DNA from: Polynucleobacter arcticus
GTDB taxonomy: Bacteria; Pseudomonadota; Gammaproteobacteria; Burkholderiales; Burkholderiaceae
Direction of reading: 5' to 3'
DNA length: 64,000 nucleotides
NCBI RefSeq assembly: GCF_013307205.1
Contig: NZ_CP028940.1
Coordinates: 851,702-915,701 of the forward strand
Numbering within the stretch: the stretch's first letter is position 1; each line of letters begins with the position of its first letter. Both the position numbers and the translations under genes were made by a program. The notes beneath the pieces were generated by a model. That model was not told the DNA's origin. It ran no database searches and saw only the letters and a program-made list of their open reading frames with translations. Positions 23,002 to 32,308 of this stretch are shown one piece after another.

Positions 23002-23931
23002 ATGATATCGAGCATGACTGGTTATGGCAGCGCTTCTCGCCAAGTCTCCCTGGGAGCTGGCGTAGTTGCTGATCTGCAAGTGGAATGTCGGACTGTCAAT
23101 AGCCGCTTTCTGGATTTAGGCTTTCGTCTACCGGACGAGTGTCGTGGGGCTGAGCCTGCCTTACGAGAAATGGCGACCCAAAGCCTTTCTCGAGGCAAAG
23201 TGGAGTTTCGGGCTGCTTGGCGAGTCAATGCTGGCGCTGGCGCTAGTGCAAAGGCAAACCCCCATGCTTTAGGTGCCTTAAACAAAGACCGCTTAGACGC
23301 CTTGTATACCCTTCAAGAACATGCTCAAGCAGCCTTTCCGAGTGCAGAAGCACTACGAATTGCCGACATTTTGCGTTGGCCCGGTATTGTTTCTGAGCCT
23401 AGGGGTGAGGAGGAGGGCTGGATTGCTGCCACCGTGGAGGCGGGGCGCGCTGCTTTGGCGGCCTTGATGGAAAGCCGTCATGCTGAAGGCAAGGCCCTGA
23501 CTACCGTTTTGACCAATATCACCACCAAGATGCGGGAGATTGTTCAGGTGATTGAACCCAAGGTACCGGTCTATGTTGCCCAGTACCAGGACAAGCTGAC
23601 AGAACGCCTGGCTGAAGCCTTAGCTAGTCAGGAACAGTCCAAGGGCGGTACTGAGCTGATGGAGCGTATTCGTCAAGAGGTTGTGCTCTACGCAGTTCGT
23701 ATCGATGTGGCAGAGGAATTTGCTCGTTTGAAGACCCATCTGCAGGTGGTAGACACGGCACTAGCGGGTAAAGGTCCAGTAGGTAAGCGCCTAGATTTCT
23801 TGATGCAGGAATTGAACCGTGAAGCCAATACCTTAAGTTCTAAGTCTGTTTCAGAAGAATGTACACAAGCAGCTCTAGAGCTCAAGCTCTTGATCGAGCA
23901 GATGCGCGAACAAGTACAAAATTTAGAGTAA
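23002..23931 (+). CDS. yicC: YicC family endoribonuclease-like protein
   Basis: This 309-residue protein begins MISSMTGYGSAS, the family hallmark, and ends with the conserved C-terminal block GKRLDFLMQELNREANTL...CTQAALELKLLIEQMREQVQN. YicC proteins are RNA-cleaving factors reported to affect small-RNA turnover. The ATG at 23002 matches the usual family start. An upstream Met at 22975 is not needed. gmk follows 20 bp later, so the genes are likely cotranscribed. Confidence 0.92.
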   Translation: MISSMTGYGSASRQVSLGAGVVADLQVECRTVNSRFLDLGFRLPDECRGAEPALREMATQSLSRGKVEFRAAWRVNAGAGASAKANPHALGALNKDRLDALYTLQEHAQAAFPSAEALRIADILRWPGIVSEPRGEEEGWIAATVEAGRAALAALMESRHAEGKALTTVLTNITTKMREIVQVIEPKVPVYVAQYQDKLTERLAEALASQEQSKGGTELMERIRQEVVLYAVRIDVAEEFARLKTHLQVVDTALAGKGPVGKRLDFLMQELNREANTLSSKSVSEECTQAALELKLLIEQMREQVQNLE

Positions 23932-23951
23932 TTGTTCTTTCGATAAATCCT

Positions 23952-24602
23952 ATGGCTAGCCCAAAACTGAAACCCAATCTTTCTCCTGCTTATCAAGGCA
24001 GCATGCTGATGATCGTTGCCCCATCTGGTGCCGGTAAATCGTCTCTAGTGAATGCCTTATTGCAAGAGGACACAGCGCTCAAGCTATCTCTGTCAACTAC
24101 CACGCGTTCACCCCGGCCTGGTGAAGTCGATGGCAAGGACTATCGTTTTATTGCCAGAGAAGAATTTATTGCCGAGCGTGACCAAGGACATTTTTTAGAG
24201 CACGCCGAGGTACACGGCAATTTTTATGGCACCTCCAAGGCCTGGATCGAAGCACAGATGAAAACTGGGCGCGATGTGATGCTCGAGATTGACTGGCAGG
24301 GCGCACAGCAGATTCGTCTAATGATTCCTGAAGTACAGTGGATATTCATCTTCCCACCATCGTTTGAGGCACTAGAGGAGCGTTTGCGCAAGCGAGGGCA
24401 GGACGATGAGGCCACGATTCAGAGAAGGTTGGCTGCGGCGCACCTCGAGCTCCAGCATGCTCATGAAGCGGATTTCATTGTGATCAATGATGATTTTGAG
24501 CAGGCATTGATTGATTTACGCCAGGTAGTTGCAGCTAGCCGCCTGCGTTCAGGACCGATTATGGCCCGCAACCCTGCGCTTTTAAGGCGCCTTGGGGTCT
24601 AA
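23952..24602 (+). CDS. gmk: Guanylate kinase
   Basis: This 216-residue enzyme phosphorylates GMP to GDP. The P-loop APSGAGKSS lies at about residues 24-32. The GMP-binding signature [17 protein letters not shown] follows, then [13 protein letters not shown] and [11 protein letters not shown]. The start at 23952 gives normal length. The order gmk-rpoZ-spoT is conserved in proteobacteria and links guanine nucleotide synthesis with (p)ppGpp metabolism. Confidence 0.96.
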   Translation: MASPKLKPNLSPAYQGSMLMIVAPSGAGKSSLVNALLQEDTALKLSLSTTTRSPRPGEVDGKDYRFIAREEFIAERDQGHFLEHAEVHGNFYGTSKAWIEAQMKTGRDVMLEIDWQGAQQIRLMIPEVQWIFIFPPSFEALEERLRKRGQDDEATIQRRLAAAHLELQHAHEADFIVINDDFEQALIDLRQVVAASRLRSGPIMARNPALLRRLGV

Positions 24603-24646
24603 TCAGTTATCCTATAGGTACTAAAGTTAAATTAAGTGAGTTCAGC

Positions 24647-24850
24647 ATGGCCCGTATTACTGTAGAAGATTGTCTAAAAACTATCCCCAATCGTTTTGAG
24701 CTGGTATTGGCTGCGACTTATCGCGCACGTCAATTAGTTCAAGGTCACTCCCCACGTGTCGAAGCTAGAGATAAAGCAACGGTTGTTGCGTTGCGTGAAG
24801 TTGCTGCTGGCGTAACTGACCGTGATATGTTGACCAAAGTACCTTTGTAA
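24647..24850 (+). CDS. rpoZ: RNA polymerase omega subunit
   Basis: The 67-residue protein starts [28 protein letters not shown], split here as [10 protein letters not shown] and [10 protein letters not shown], with RARQL following. This is the omega signature. Omega aids RNA polymerase assembly and forms part of a ppGpp site. It is followed 15 bp later by spoT. Confidence 0.95.
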   Translation: MARITVEDCLKTIPNRFELVLAATYRARQLVQGHSPRVEARDKATVVALREVAAGVTDRDMLTKVPL

Positions 24851-24865
24851 TTCAGGGGTTCCGTT

Positions 24866-27211
24866 GTGGAGCTCCCCTTAGGAGACCTAAGCACATCGGA
24901 ATCCACAGGTCGTGTCTCGCCTGAAGAGTCTGGAAAAACTAGTAAGTCCTCGATTATTGCCACCCTGTTGGCGCAATCGAGTCGACATTTGTTTGGCCCT
25001 ACCTCATCCCCCAAGCTCCCGCTAAAGCATCAAGTTATTTCCATTGAAGGGCTTGTCTCCAAGTTAGGCTATCTCAAGCCGGACGAGATAACTCTCATTA
25101 AGAAAGCTTTCCACTTTTCTGATGCTGCCCATTTGGGTCAGTATCGACATAGTGGTGAGCCCTACATTACCCATCCCGTTGCAGTAGCTGAGCTCTGCGC
25201 TACTTGGCGCCTAGATGCGTCCTCCATCATGGCTGCGCTATTGCATGACGTGATTGAAGACACTGGCTGCACACAGGCAGACTTAGTCGGTAAGTTCGGT
25301 AGCAAAGTAGCGGAGTTAGTTGAGGGTTTAACTAAGCTCGATAAGCTAGAGTTCCAAAGTCATGCAGAAGCCCAGGCGGAGAGCTTTCGCAAAATGTTTA
25401 TGGCGATGGCACGCGATGTCCGAGTCATTCTGGTCAAGCTCGCAGACCGAACTCACAATATGCGTACGCTAGATGCGGTGCCGATGGAAAAGCGTCGTCG
25501 GGTTGCCGCTGAGACTATCGAAATCTACGCGCCCATTGCACACCGTCTTGGTTTAAATGTGATTTACCGCGATCTGCAAGATTTGAGTTTCCGTTTCTCA
25601 ATGCCGATGCGCTTCAGGGTGATCGAGGGCGCAGTCAAGCGGGCGCGTGGTAATCGCAAAGAGATGGTTGAAAAGATTTTGCAGACCACTCGCATGGCGT
25701 TTGCAAAAGCCAATCTCGATGTCGATCTACAGGGCCGAGAAAAAACGCTTTTTAGTATCTATAACAAAATGCGCAGTAAGCATTTAAGCTTTTCTCAAGT
25801 ACTCGATGTATATGCCTTTAGGGTAACTGTTAGCTCGATTGACGAATGCTACCGTGCGCTCGGTTTATTGCATTCGCTTTACAAGCCGATGCCAGGTAAG
25901 TTTAAGGACTACATTGCGATCCCTAAATTCAATGGCTATCAATCTCTGCACACCACGCTGTTGGGTCCATCGGGCGTACCAGTGGAGTTTCAGATTCGCA
26001 CAAGTGATATGCATGCGGTTGCTGAGGCAGGTGTTGCAGCACATTGGGCCTACAAGGATGGTTCACCGGACATGAGTGAGGTGCAAAATCGCGCTCACCA
26101 GTGGCTACAGTCTTTGATCGATATTCAGGACAGTAGCGGCGACTCTCAAGAATTCTTAGAGCACGTCAAAATTGATTTGTTCCCTGATGCGGTTTACGTC
26201 TTTACTCCCAAGGGGCAAATCAGAGCATTGCCACGGGGTGCTACCGCGCTTGATTTTGCGTATTCGATTCATAGTGATCTGGGTAACACTTGCGTAGCCG
26301 TGAGGATTAACGGCATGCAACTGCCGCTACGCAGTGAATTAAAGAATGGCGACATTATTGAGGTGGTGATCTCTGCAAACTCTCAACCCAATCCTGGTTG
26401 GCTAGCTTTTGTCAGAACTGGTAAGGCCAGAGCTTCTATTCGTCACTCGCTCAAGACCAAGCACTATGCTGAGTCCTTGCAATTAGGCGAACGTCTCTTG
26501 GCAAGTGCTTTACGTCAGCAGGGCGTAGATGCAGGTCTCTTATCTCCTGAGGTTTGGGAAAAACTACTACATTGGACTGGTGACAAAACGCGCGAAGAAG
26601 GCTGCGTCAATATTGCATTAGGACGAAGATCACCGCAAGAGCTCGCCATTCGTCTGAAGATTTTGATCGACGATGAGGGCGGCACTGAGCAAATGCGTTT
26701 AGGTGCGACTGACTGGGTTTCTCCCCATCAAGAAATCGCCTCCAACCACCATCAGCGTCAGGCAATCTTGGTCGATGGTCGTGAAGGTAACTCTATCAGT
26801 TTTCAGACCTGCTGCCATCCAATTCCTGGTGACAACATCATCGGCTACCTTGGTAAGGGCGAAGGTTTACAGGTTCACACGAATGACTGCACGGTTGCCC
26901 TCAGAATGCTTTCAAAAGACAGTGATAAGTGGGTAGAGGTAGAGTGGGGTAAAGAAGTCAATCGTGAGTTTGAGGTCGATTTGGCAATCGATACCCGTCA
27001 AGGTAAAGGGGTTCTCGCCAGAGTTGCCAGTAGCGTGACTGCTGCAGATGCCAACATCATGAACGTCTCGATGAACGATCGTTACAAAGAAGATGCCGTT
27101 ACTATTCGCTTTACTGTCCAGGTATCAGACCGCCTACATCTTTCCAAGGTCATGCGCAGTTTGCGTGCCAATCAGGATGTGATGCGCGTGACCCGGGTTC
27201 GGGTCAGCTAA
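24866..27211 (+). CDS. spoT: Bifunctional (p)ppGpp synthetase/hydrolase
   Basis: This 781-residue RSH protein has the domain order hydrolase, synthetase, TGS, helical/zinc-finger region and ACT. The hydrolase HD site is intact (HSGEPYITHP, then LLHDVIEDTG with His127-Asp128), so it can degrade (p)ppGpp. The synthetase region has IYNKMRSKHLSF and EFQIRTSDMHAVAE. The TGS domain starts VYVFTPKGQIRALP. CCHPIPGD is in the zinc-finger part and ACT is at the end. The start is a GTG at 24866, 15 bp after rpoZ. With HipA nearby in the genome it would be the enzyme that removes stringent-response alarmone. Confidence 0.96.
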   Translation: MELPLGDLSTSESTGRVSPEESGKTSKSSIIATLLAQSSRHLFGPTSSPKLPLKHQVISIEGLVSKLGYLKPDEITLIKKAFHFSDAAHLGQYRHSGEPYITHPVAVAELCATWRLDASSIMAALLHDVIEDTGCTQADLVGKFGSKVAELVEGLTKLDKLEFQSHAEAQAESFRKMFMAMARDVRVILVKLADRTHNMRTLDAVPMEKRRRVAAETIEIYAPIAHRLGLNVIYRDLQDLSFRFSMPMRFRVIEGAVKRARGNRKEMVEKILQTTRMAFAKANLDVDLQGREKTLFSIYNKMRSKHLSFSQVLDVYAFRVTVSSIDECYRALGLLHSLYKPMPGKFKDYIAIPKFNGYQSLHTTLLGPSGVPVEFQIRTSDMHAVAEAGVAAHWAYKDGSPDMSEVQNRAHQWLQSLIDIQDSSGDSQEFLEHVKIDLFPDAVYVFTPKGQIRALPRGATALDFAYSIHSDLGNTCVAVRINGMQLPLRSELKNGDIIEVVISANSQPNPGWLAFVRTGKARASIRHSLKTKHYAESLQLGERLLASALRQQGVDAGLLSPEVWEKLLHWTGDKTREEGCVNIALGRRSPQELAIRLKILIDDEGGTEQMRLGATDWVSPHQEIASNHHQRQAILVDGREGNSISFQTCCHPIPGDNIIGYLGKGEGLQVHTNDCTVALRMLSKDSDKWVEVEWGKEVNREFEVDLAIDTRQGKGVLARVASSVTAADANIMNVSMNDRYKEDAVTIRFTVQVSDRLHLSKVMRSLRANQDVMRVTRVRVS

Positions 27212-27241
27212 ATCAGTCTAGCTCGCATTACTTGTTACTCA

Positions 27242-27742
27242 TCACTGGTACTGAACATCGAGGATTTCTATTTCAGTAGGTCCGGTGGGTGTTTGAATTT
27301 TGACGCAATCTCCTAAGCGCGCTTTAATTAAGGCTTTGGCAATGGGCGATACCCAACTGACATGCCCGCACTCTAAATCCACTTCATCAACCCCTACGAT
27401 CGTGATGCAAGTTTGCTTACCGATATCTGGACCTTCAAGACTTTCATAGGTCACCGTAGCCCCAAAAAAGACCTGTTCAGCGTCCGCATCTCCAGATTTT
27501 CGGGCTTGGTTATCCACTACAACAGCAAATTCGAGGCGCTGATTGAGGAAGCGAATCCGGCGATCAATCTCACGAAGCCGCTTTTTTCCGTAGATGTAAT
27601 CCCCATTTTCTGAGCGATCGCCATTAGAGGCTGCCCAGTGCACAACCTTGACAACCTCAGGCCGATCAAGGTTCAGGAGCTGTAAAAGCTCACTTTTAAT
27701 GCGCTCATGACCGGCGGGCGTGATGTAGTTCTTCTCTTCCAT
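27242..27742 (-). CDS. greB: Transcription elongation factor GreB
   Basis: From the ATG at 27742 this is 166 residues. An N-terminal coiled coil (YITPAGHERIKSELLQLLNL) is followed by a C-terminal FKBP-like domain (GATVTYESLEGPDIGKQ, SWVSPIAKALIKARLGD). The stretch NGDRSENGDYIYGKKRLREID is GreB-like, with acidic tip residues that stimulate transcript cleavage in backtracked polymerase. A longer reading frame up to 27838 would cross the tRNA-Arg and is rejected. It converges with spoT. Confidence 0.93.
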   Translation of the reverse strand: MEEKNYITPAGHERIKSELLQLLNLDRPEVVKVVHWAASNGDRSENGDYIYGKKRLREIDRRIRFLNQRLEFAVVVDNQARKSGDADAEQVFFGATVTYESLEGPDIGKQTCITIVGVDEVDLECGHVSWVSPIAKALIKARLGDCVKIQTPTGPTEIEILDVQYQ

Positions 27743-27760
27743 GGCATAATTATGGCTGTT

Positions 27761-27837
27761 GCGGCTGTAGCTCAGCTGGATAGAGTACTTGGCTACGAAC
27801 CAAGGGGTCGTGGGTTCAATTCCTGCCAGCCGCACCA
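27761..27837 (+). tRNA. tRNA-Arg(ACG)
   Basis: A 77-nt cloverleaf. Acceptor GCGGCTG pairs with CAGCCGC. The D arm contains AGCTGGAT. The anticodon stem CTTGG/CCAAG has loop CTACGAA (anticodon ACG, read as ICG after deamination). The T loop is TTCAATT and CCA is encoded. It is divergent from greB by 18 bp. Confidence 0.96.
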
Positions 27838-27845
27838 ACTCATAC

Positions 27846-27875
27846 AGGGCCTAGTCCAAAAACTAGGCCCTTTTT
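27846..27875 (+). terminator. tRNA-Arg terminator
   Basis: AGGGCCTAG and CTAGGCCCT form a 9-bp stem with an 8-nt loop, followed by a long T-rich tail. Confidence 0.85.
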
Positions 27876-27926
27876 CTTTTGTAGGCTTTTCACAATGCTT
27901 TCATCGGGATCCCTTATAGTTCGAAT

Positions 27927-29099
27927 ATGAGTATTTCAGACCCTAATTCCTCGACTTTGACAGCCCCAGTAGCGGTTTGGTCACAAGTGGATCAAAACCA
28001 CGCTCAAGTGACCTTGAGTGGTGCTGTGAATGTCTACTCCTTGGCAAGGGTATGGAGTGATGTACGCGTGAAGCAAGCTGCTTGGTTGGCTCAAGGTGGC
28101 GGCAATGCCCAATCTCTTCTCTTTGATGCCTCAAAGGTCACCTCGCTAGATGGTTCTGCATTCGCATTTTTGATTGATGTGGAAGAGGCTCAACAAGCAG
28201 CAGGCGGGCAATTTGAGATTCAAGGTTTAGATCCAAAGTATCAACCGCTCTTGAAAGAGTTTGCTCCGATCGGTAACTTGTTCCCGACACCCGCCATCAA
28301 GACCAAGAGAAGCTTTGTTGTCAGCACCGGAATGGCAACCCAAAATTTATTGGATGACGCTCGCGGACTCATTACTTTTGCAGGGCATCTCGCTTCTGAC
28401 CTTGTATGGTCCATCCGCAACATTAAGCAAGTACGCTGGGGTGATTTTGTGAATGCCGCCGTAGAGGCGGGAGTCGCAGCTCTGCCAATCGTCGGTCTTG
28501 TCGCATTCTTAATTGGCGTGATTTTGTCTTTTCAAGCCGCTATCGGCATGGAGCAATTTGGCGCAGTTTCCTTTGTAGGGCCACTTGCTGCATTGGGGAT
28601 TGTGCGGGAGATGGGTCCACTCATCACCGCCATCTTGCTGGCTGGTCGCTCATCTGCAGCATTCGCTGCAGAGATCGGCACGATGACCGTCAATAGTGAA
28701 GTAGATGCCTTGGTGACAGGGGGCTTAAGTCCAATTCGTTTTTTGGTAGTGCCGAGGGTGCTCGCTGGAATTTTAGTGATGCCAATTTTGACCTTATATG
28801 CCGACATCGTGAGTATCTTCGCGTCGATGTTGACTATGCAAATCTACGGCATTCCATTTATTAATTTCTATAACGGGATGTTGGCGGCGATCGGAATTGA
28901 GGATATCCTCTCCGGTCTCTTAAAGGCCACGCTATTTGGTGTGGTGGTATCAGCGGTAGGTTGCTTGCGTGGCATGCAGACGGGTACTGGCGCAGCTGCC
29001 GTGGGAATCTCTGCAACTCGTGCTGTAGTCAGCAGCATTGTCATGATCGTATTGGTAGATGGGATTTTTGCCTACATCTCCTACAGGACAGGCTTCTGA
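27927..29099 (+). CDS. mlaE: STAS-MlaE fusion permease of an Mce/Mla lipid transporter
   Basis: In this 390-residue protein, residues 1-110 form a STAS domain (VTLSGAVNVYSL, LDGSAFAFLIDVEE) and residues about 140-390 the MlaE permease with about five to six membrane helices (EMGPLITAILLAGRSSAAFAAE is the conserved block). In E. coli the STAS protein MlaB is a separate subunit; here both are one chain. It heads an operon with ATPase, MCE protein and lipoprotein, all overlapping by 1-4 bp. The complex moves phospholipids between inner and outer membranes. Confidence 0.9.
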   Translation: MSISDPNSSTLTAPVAVWSQVDQNHAQVTLSGAVNVYSLARVWSDVRVKQAAWLAQGGGNAQSLLFDASKVTSLDGSAFAFLIDVEEAQQAAGGQFEIQGLDPKYQPLLKEFAPIGNLFPTPAIKTKRSFVVSTGMATQNLLDDARGLITFAGHLASDLVWSIRNIKQVRWGDFVNAAVEAGVAALPIVGLVAFLIGVILSFQAAIGMEQFGAVSFVGPLAALGIVREMGPLITAILLAGRSSAAFAAEIGTMTVNSEVDALVTGGLSPIRFLVVPRVLAGILVMPILTLYADIVSIFASMLTMQIYGIPFINFYNGMLAAIGIEDILSGLLKATLFGVVVSAVGCLRGMQTGTGAAAVGISATRAVVSSIVMIVLVDGIFAYISYRTGF

Positions 29100-29866
29100 T
29101 GGATGCTCTCGATAATGCAATCGACGTCCAGAACCTCACCGTGGGTTATGGATCAAATGTGCTTTTACAAAATCTAGATTTCTCCGTAAAGAATGGAGAA
29201 ATCTTTGTTATTTTGGGTGGATCAGGCTGCGGTAAATCGAGCCTTCTAAAGAATTTATTTGGCCTCTATCAACCGCTCTCTGGTGATGTATTGATTGAAG
29301 GTCAAAACATCACTACTGCTCAGGGAGCTGACCGTCAAAAGATCATGACGAGTTTTGGAGTGATGTATCAGCAGGGTGCTTTGTTTGGTTCTATGAACTT
29401 GCTGGATAACGTGACACTCTTTATGGAAGAGTACACCAAGCTCACCCGTGATCAAATGAATTTATTAGCACGCTGCAAGCTAGATCTCGTAGGTTTGTTG
29501 CCCTACGAAACCTATATGCCTAGCGAAATTAGTGGCGGGATGCAAAAGCGCGCCGCCATTGCTAGAGCAATGGCTTTGGATCCAAAAATTTTATTTCTAG
29601 ATGAGCCGTCAGCCGGTCTAGATCCAATTACATCAGCTGATCTCGACAGCACGATTCTGGATCTCTCTAGAAATTTAGGCTTCACCTTTGTAATTGTGTC
29701 TCACGAGTTAGCAAGTATTTATTCCATCGCCGATAAAGTCATTATGTTAGATAAGGCCGCCAAGGGCATCATTGCCGAGGGTGATCCTAAGACATTAAGA
29801 GACACCAGTAAAGATCCTCGAGTACATCAATTCTTTAACCGCATCATGAGCAAGGACGCAGCATGA
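29099..29866 (+). CDS. mlaF: ABC transporter ATPase, MlaF type
   Basis: The 255-residue ATPase has Walker A GGSGCGKSSLL, signature EISGGMQKRAAIARA, Walker B ILFLDEPSAGLDP and a switch His in VSHEL. The ATG at 29099 overlaps the permease stop by one base (TGATG). It energises lipid transport by the neighbouring permease. GGMQKR in place of the usual GGQQQR is typical of MlaF/Mkl ATPases. Confidence 0.93.
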   Translation: MDALDNAIDVQNLTVGYGSNVLLQNLDFSVKNGEIFVILGGSGCGKSSLLKNLFGLYQPLSGDVLIEGQNITTAQGADRQKIMTSFGVMYQQGALFGSMNLLDNVTLFMEEYTKLTRDQMNLLARCKLDLVGLLPYETYMPSEISGGMQKRAAIARAMALDPKILFLDEPSAGLDPITSADLDSTILDLSRNLGFTFVIVSHELASIYSIADKVIMLDKAAKGIIAEGDPKTLRDTSKDPRVHQFFNRIMSKDAA

Positions 29867-30777
29867 GTAATAACTCCAATCCTAATTATTTTCGCTTAGG
29901 CATTTTTGTCTTAGCGGCAATTGGCACATTACTTGCCGTTGTGTTGATTTTTGGTTCGGGCCAGTTCTTTAAAAAGTCGTTCATGATCGAAACCTACCTC
30001 AAGCAATCTGTGACCGGTTTAGATGCTGGAGCGGCGGTACGCTTTCGGGGTGTCAAGATCGGTCAAGTAACCTCTATTGGTTTATCTGGTGATGTATATG
30101 AGAGCTCAGTACCGATGCCAGAGCGTCGTGAGTATGTGATCGTGCGAATGAAAATTTTTGGAGATCATGTGCAGTTAAGTCATTTAGAGACTTACTTAAA
30201 GGATAACTTGCGTGCCCGTATCAAATCGATGGGCATTACCGGTGTTAACTATGTGGAGCTAGATTTCTATTCAACGGCTACTCAATATTCTCCACTGCCG
30301 TATTCATGGGATCCGAAGTATCCAGTAGTGCCATCTATGCCGAATCAGGCAGATGAAATTATCTCTGGAATTCAGAAGCTCATCACTGGGTTGAATGGTC
30401 TAGATATAGATGGGACTCAAAAGAAATTTGATGCGCTACTGGGTAATCTTAATCAGTTGATGGCAGGTGATAGTAAAGATAGTGCCGGCTTAATCAATTC
30501 TGTAAAAGACCTGAATGTATTGCTAGATCGGATTGCAAAGTCAACTGACAAAGATCAACTCAATATCTTGATGCGTGAATTGGTTGCAACGATGGTTTCT
30601 CTTCGCCAGACCGTGACCAGCGTCCAGGGCGATACAACAGCCACCCTAGAAAACCTGCGCCAGGCCAGTGAGCAGCTAAATGAATTTACCCGTGTAGCTA
30701 GCCAATCTCCATCTACTTTAATTTGGGGTGAGCCACCCGCACGTATTACGCCCCCAATGAATGGAGCTCAAAAATGA
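29863..30777 (+). CDS. mlaD: MCE-domain lipid-binding protein, MlaD type
   Basis: This 304-residue protein has one N-terminal membrane anchor (about residues 10-30) and an MCE domain at about 42-125 (VTGLDAGAAVRFRGVKIGQV, GITGVNYVEL). A long helical C-terminal part of about 170 residues follows, rich in heptads. MCE rings form a hydrophobic tunnel for lipids. The extended C-terminus is longer than in E. coli MlaD (183 residues), closer to the PqiB/Mce style. It overlaps the ATPase gene and the lipoprotein gene by 4 bp each. Confidence 0.9.
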   Translation: MSNNSNPNYFRLGIFVLAAIGTLLAVVLIFGSGQFFKKSFMIETYLKQSVTGLDAGAAVRFRGVKIGQVTSIGLSGDVYESSVPMPERREYVIVRMKIFGDHVQLSHLETYLKDNLRARIKSMGITGVNYVELDFYSTATQYSPLPYSWDPKYPVVPSMPNQADEIISGIQKLITGLNGLDIDGTQKKFDALLGNLNQLMAGDSKDSAGLINSVKDLNVLLDRIAKSTDKDQLNILMRELVATMVSLRQTVTSVQGDTTATLENLRQASEQLNEFTRVASQSPSTLIWGEPPARITPPMNGAQK

Positions 30778-31424
30778 GAATCCAGACCATGAAAAACTTT
30801 ACTAAGTTCGCTACTATCTGCTTGATCATGACTGCCTTAAGTGCATGTTCTTTGCCGAAGAGACCTGCACTGGATACGGCTAGTTGGATGGTCGCCCCAG
30901 AGCGAACTGGAACTCCCTATAAGCCACGTACGGATCTTTGGCTGAAGATGGGCCCAGTGACAACAGCCTCACCATTTGACGGTAAATCCCTGGTCTATCG
31001 CTTAGGTGATCAACGCTACGAAAAAGATTTTTACAATATCTATTCTGCATTGCCAAATGAAATGATTGGTAGCGCTACTCGTCAGTGGCTCAATAGTGCT
31101 CAAGTCTTTTCGATGACGGTAGGACAGGGAAATAGCTTCTTCCCCTATTACATTTTGCAGACTTCTGTAGAAGAGTTTTATGGCGACTATCGTGTTCGTC
31201 CTGAAGCGGTTGTCACAGTAGAATTTTTCCTGACAGCCACTGATCCCAAAAAGTTGAACCCGGTGATTGGTAAGAATCGTTATACCAAGAGAGTTGCTCT
31301 TAAGGACAACACCCCTCAAGCATTGGTGTTAGGTCAACAAGAAGCCTTGGCACAAATTCTGAAGGAGTATGAGGTTGCGCTTTATCAATACGCAGGTAAT
31401 TTACCTAAACCTCTAGGGCAGTAG
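30774..31424 (+). CDS. PqiC/YmbA-like auxiliary lipoprotein
   Basis: This 216-residue protein has a lipoprotein signal with lipobox LSAC, so the mature form starts at Cys about residue 25. The mature domain fits the ABC-type transport auxiliary lipoprotein family (PqiC/YmbA), an outer-membrane partner of MCE systems. It replaces the soluble MlaC carrier at the end of this operon. The start at 30774 overlaps mlaD; a Met at 30789 is an alternative. The stop codon lies in the first unit of a 13-bp tandem repeat. Confidence 0.8.
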   Translation: MRIQTMKNFTKFATICLIMTALSACSLPKRPALDTASWMVAPERTGTPYKPRTDLWLKMGPVTTASPFDGKSLVYRLGDQRYEKDFYNIYSALPNEMIGSATRQWLNSAQVFSMTVGQGNSFFPYYILQTSVEEFYGDYRVRPEAVVTVEFFLTATDPKKLNPVIGKNRYTKRVALKDNTPQALVLGQQEALAQILKEYEVALYQYAGNLPKPLGQ

Positions 31425-31469
31425 TTATTTGCAGTAGTTATGCGTAGTAGTTACTCGCATTAGTTGTTC
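31418..31469 (+). repeat. Four degenerate 13-bp tandem repeats
   Basis: The units begin at 31418, 31431, 31444 and 31457. Each resembles GCAGTAGTTATTT, with increasing divergence rightwards. The first unit contains the stop of the lipoprotein gene. It looks like slippage-derived duplication, and I see no terminator in this gap. Confidence 0.6.
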
Positions 31470-31517
31470 TTTGTGGGCATTCTAAAATTACAGTACATAT
31501 AAAAAGATGGAGAAGAC

Positions 31518-32303
31518 ATGGATTTAGGACTCAAGGGCAAAGTAGCTTTAGTGATGGCATCAAGCCGAGGTTTAGGTCAGGCAATGGCCGTATCTTTGGC
31601 GCGTGAGGGTGTGAAGGTAGCGGTAACTGGGCGCAATGCTGAGGGCCTTAAAAAATCAGTAGAGTTGATAGAGGCGGCTGGTGGTAAGGCATTGGCTTTA
31701 AGTTGGGATTTGACAGATAGCTCGGTGATTGATGCTCTGGTTACTAAAGTGGAGCAAGAGTTGGGTCCAATTGATATCTTGATTAATAACACCGGTGGTC
31801 CTGCGCCAACGCCTGCAGCGGGGCAAGACCCAGCTCTCTGGCAAAAGAGTTTTAATGACATGGTGCTCTCTCTGATTAGTATTACCGATCGAGTTCTGCC
31901 AGGGATGCGTCAACGCCAGTGGGGCCGCATCATTACCAGTACTACCTCCGGCGCTATCGCCCCAATCAAGAATTTAGCTATTTCCAATACTTTGCGTGCA
32001 GCTCTTCTTGCCTGGTCAAAAACATTAGCTGCAGAAGTGGCTGCTGATGGTATTACTGTCAATGTCATCATGCCAGGCCGTGTAGCAACTGACCGCTTGC
32101 GCCAACTTGATGAGGCACGTGCTCAACGTGAAAACGTCAGCTATGACTCCGTTGTACAGGCCAGCTTGAAGCAAATCCCGATGGGCCGTTATGGCGACCC
32201 CCAAGAGTACGGTGATACAGCCGCATTTTTAGCTTCTCGTAATGCCTCCTACATCACGGGTTCAGTGATCCGGGTTGATGGTGGTCAGATTCAGGCAATT
32301 TAA
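31518..32303 (+). CDS. SDR family oxidoreductase
   Basis: This 261-residue short-chain dehydrogenase/reductase has the cofactor loop ASSRGLGQAMA near residue 14, NNTGG in place of the usual NNAG, and the C-terminal GSVIRVDGGQ. The catalytic Tyr of the classical YxxxK is not evident; the region reads SNTLRAALLAWSKTLAAE. This matches a subgroup of SDRs annotated as 3-oxoacyl-ACP reductase-like. It has a good ribosome site (GGAGAAG). It ends 5 bp before the ABC permease gene. The substrate is unknown. Confidence 0.85.
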   Translation: MDLGLKGKVALVMASSRGLGQAMAVSLAREGVKVAVTGRNAEGLKKSVELIEAAGGKALALSWDLTDSSVIDALVTKVEQELGPIDILINNTGGPAPTPAAGQDPALWQKSFNDMVLSLISITDRVLPGMRQRQWGRIITSTTSGAIAPIKNLAISNTLRAALLAWSKTLAAEVAADGITVNVIMPGRVATDRLRQLDEARAQRENVSYDSVVQASLKQIPMGRYGDPQEYGDTAAFLASRNASYITGSVIRVDGGQIQAI

Positions 32304-32308
32304 GCGCA

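Noticed and set aside
27743..27838. Extension of greB to 27838
   Set aside because: It would translate the complement of tRNA-Arg, and the family start is the Met at 27742.
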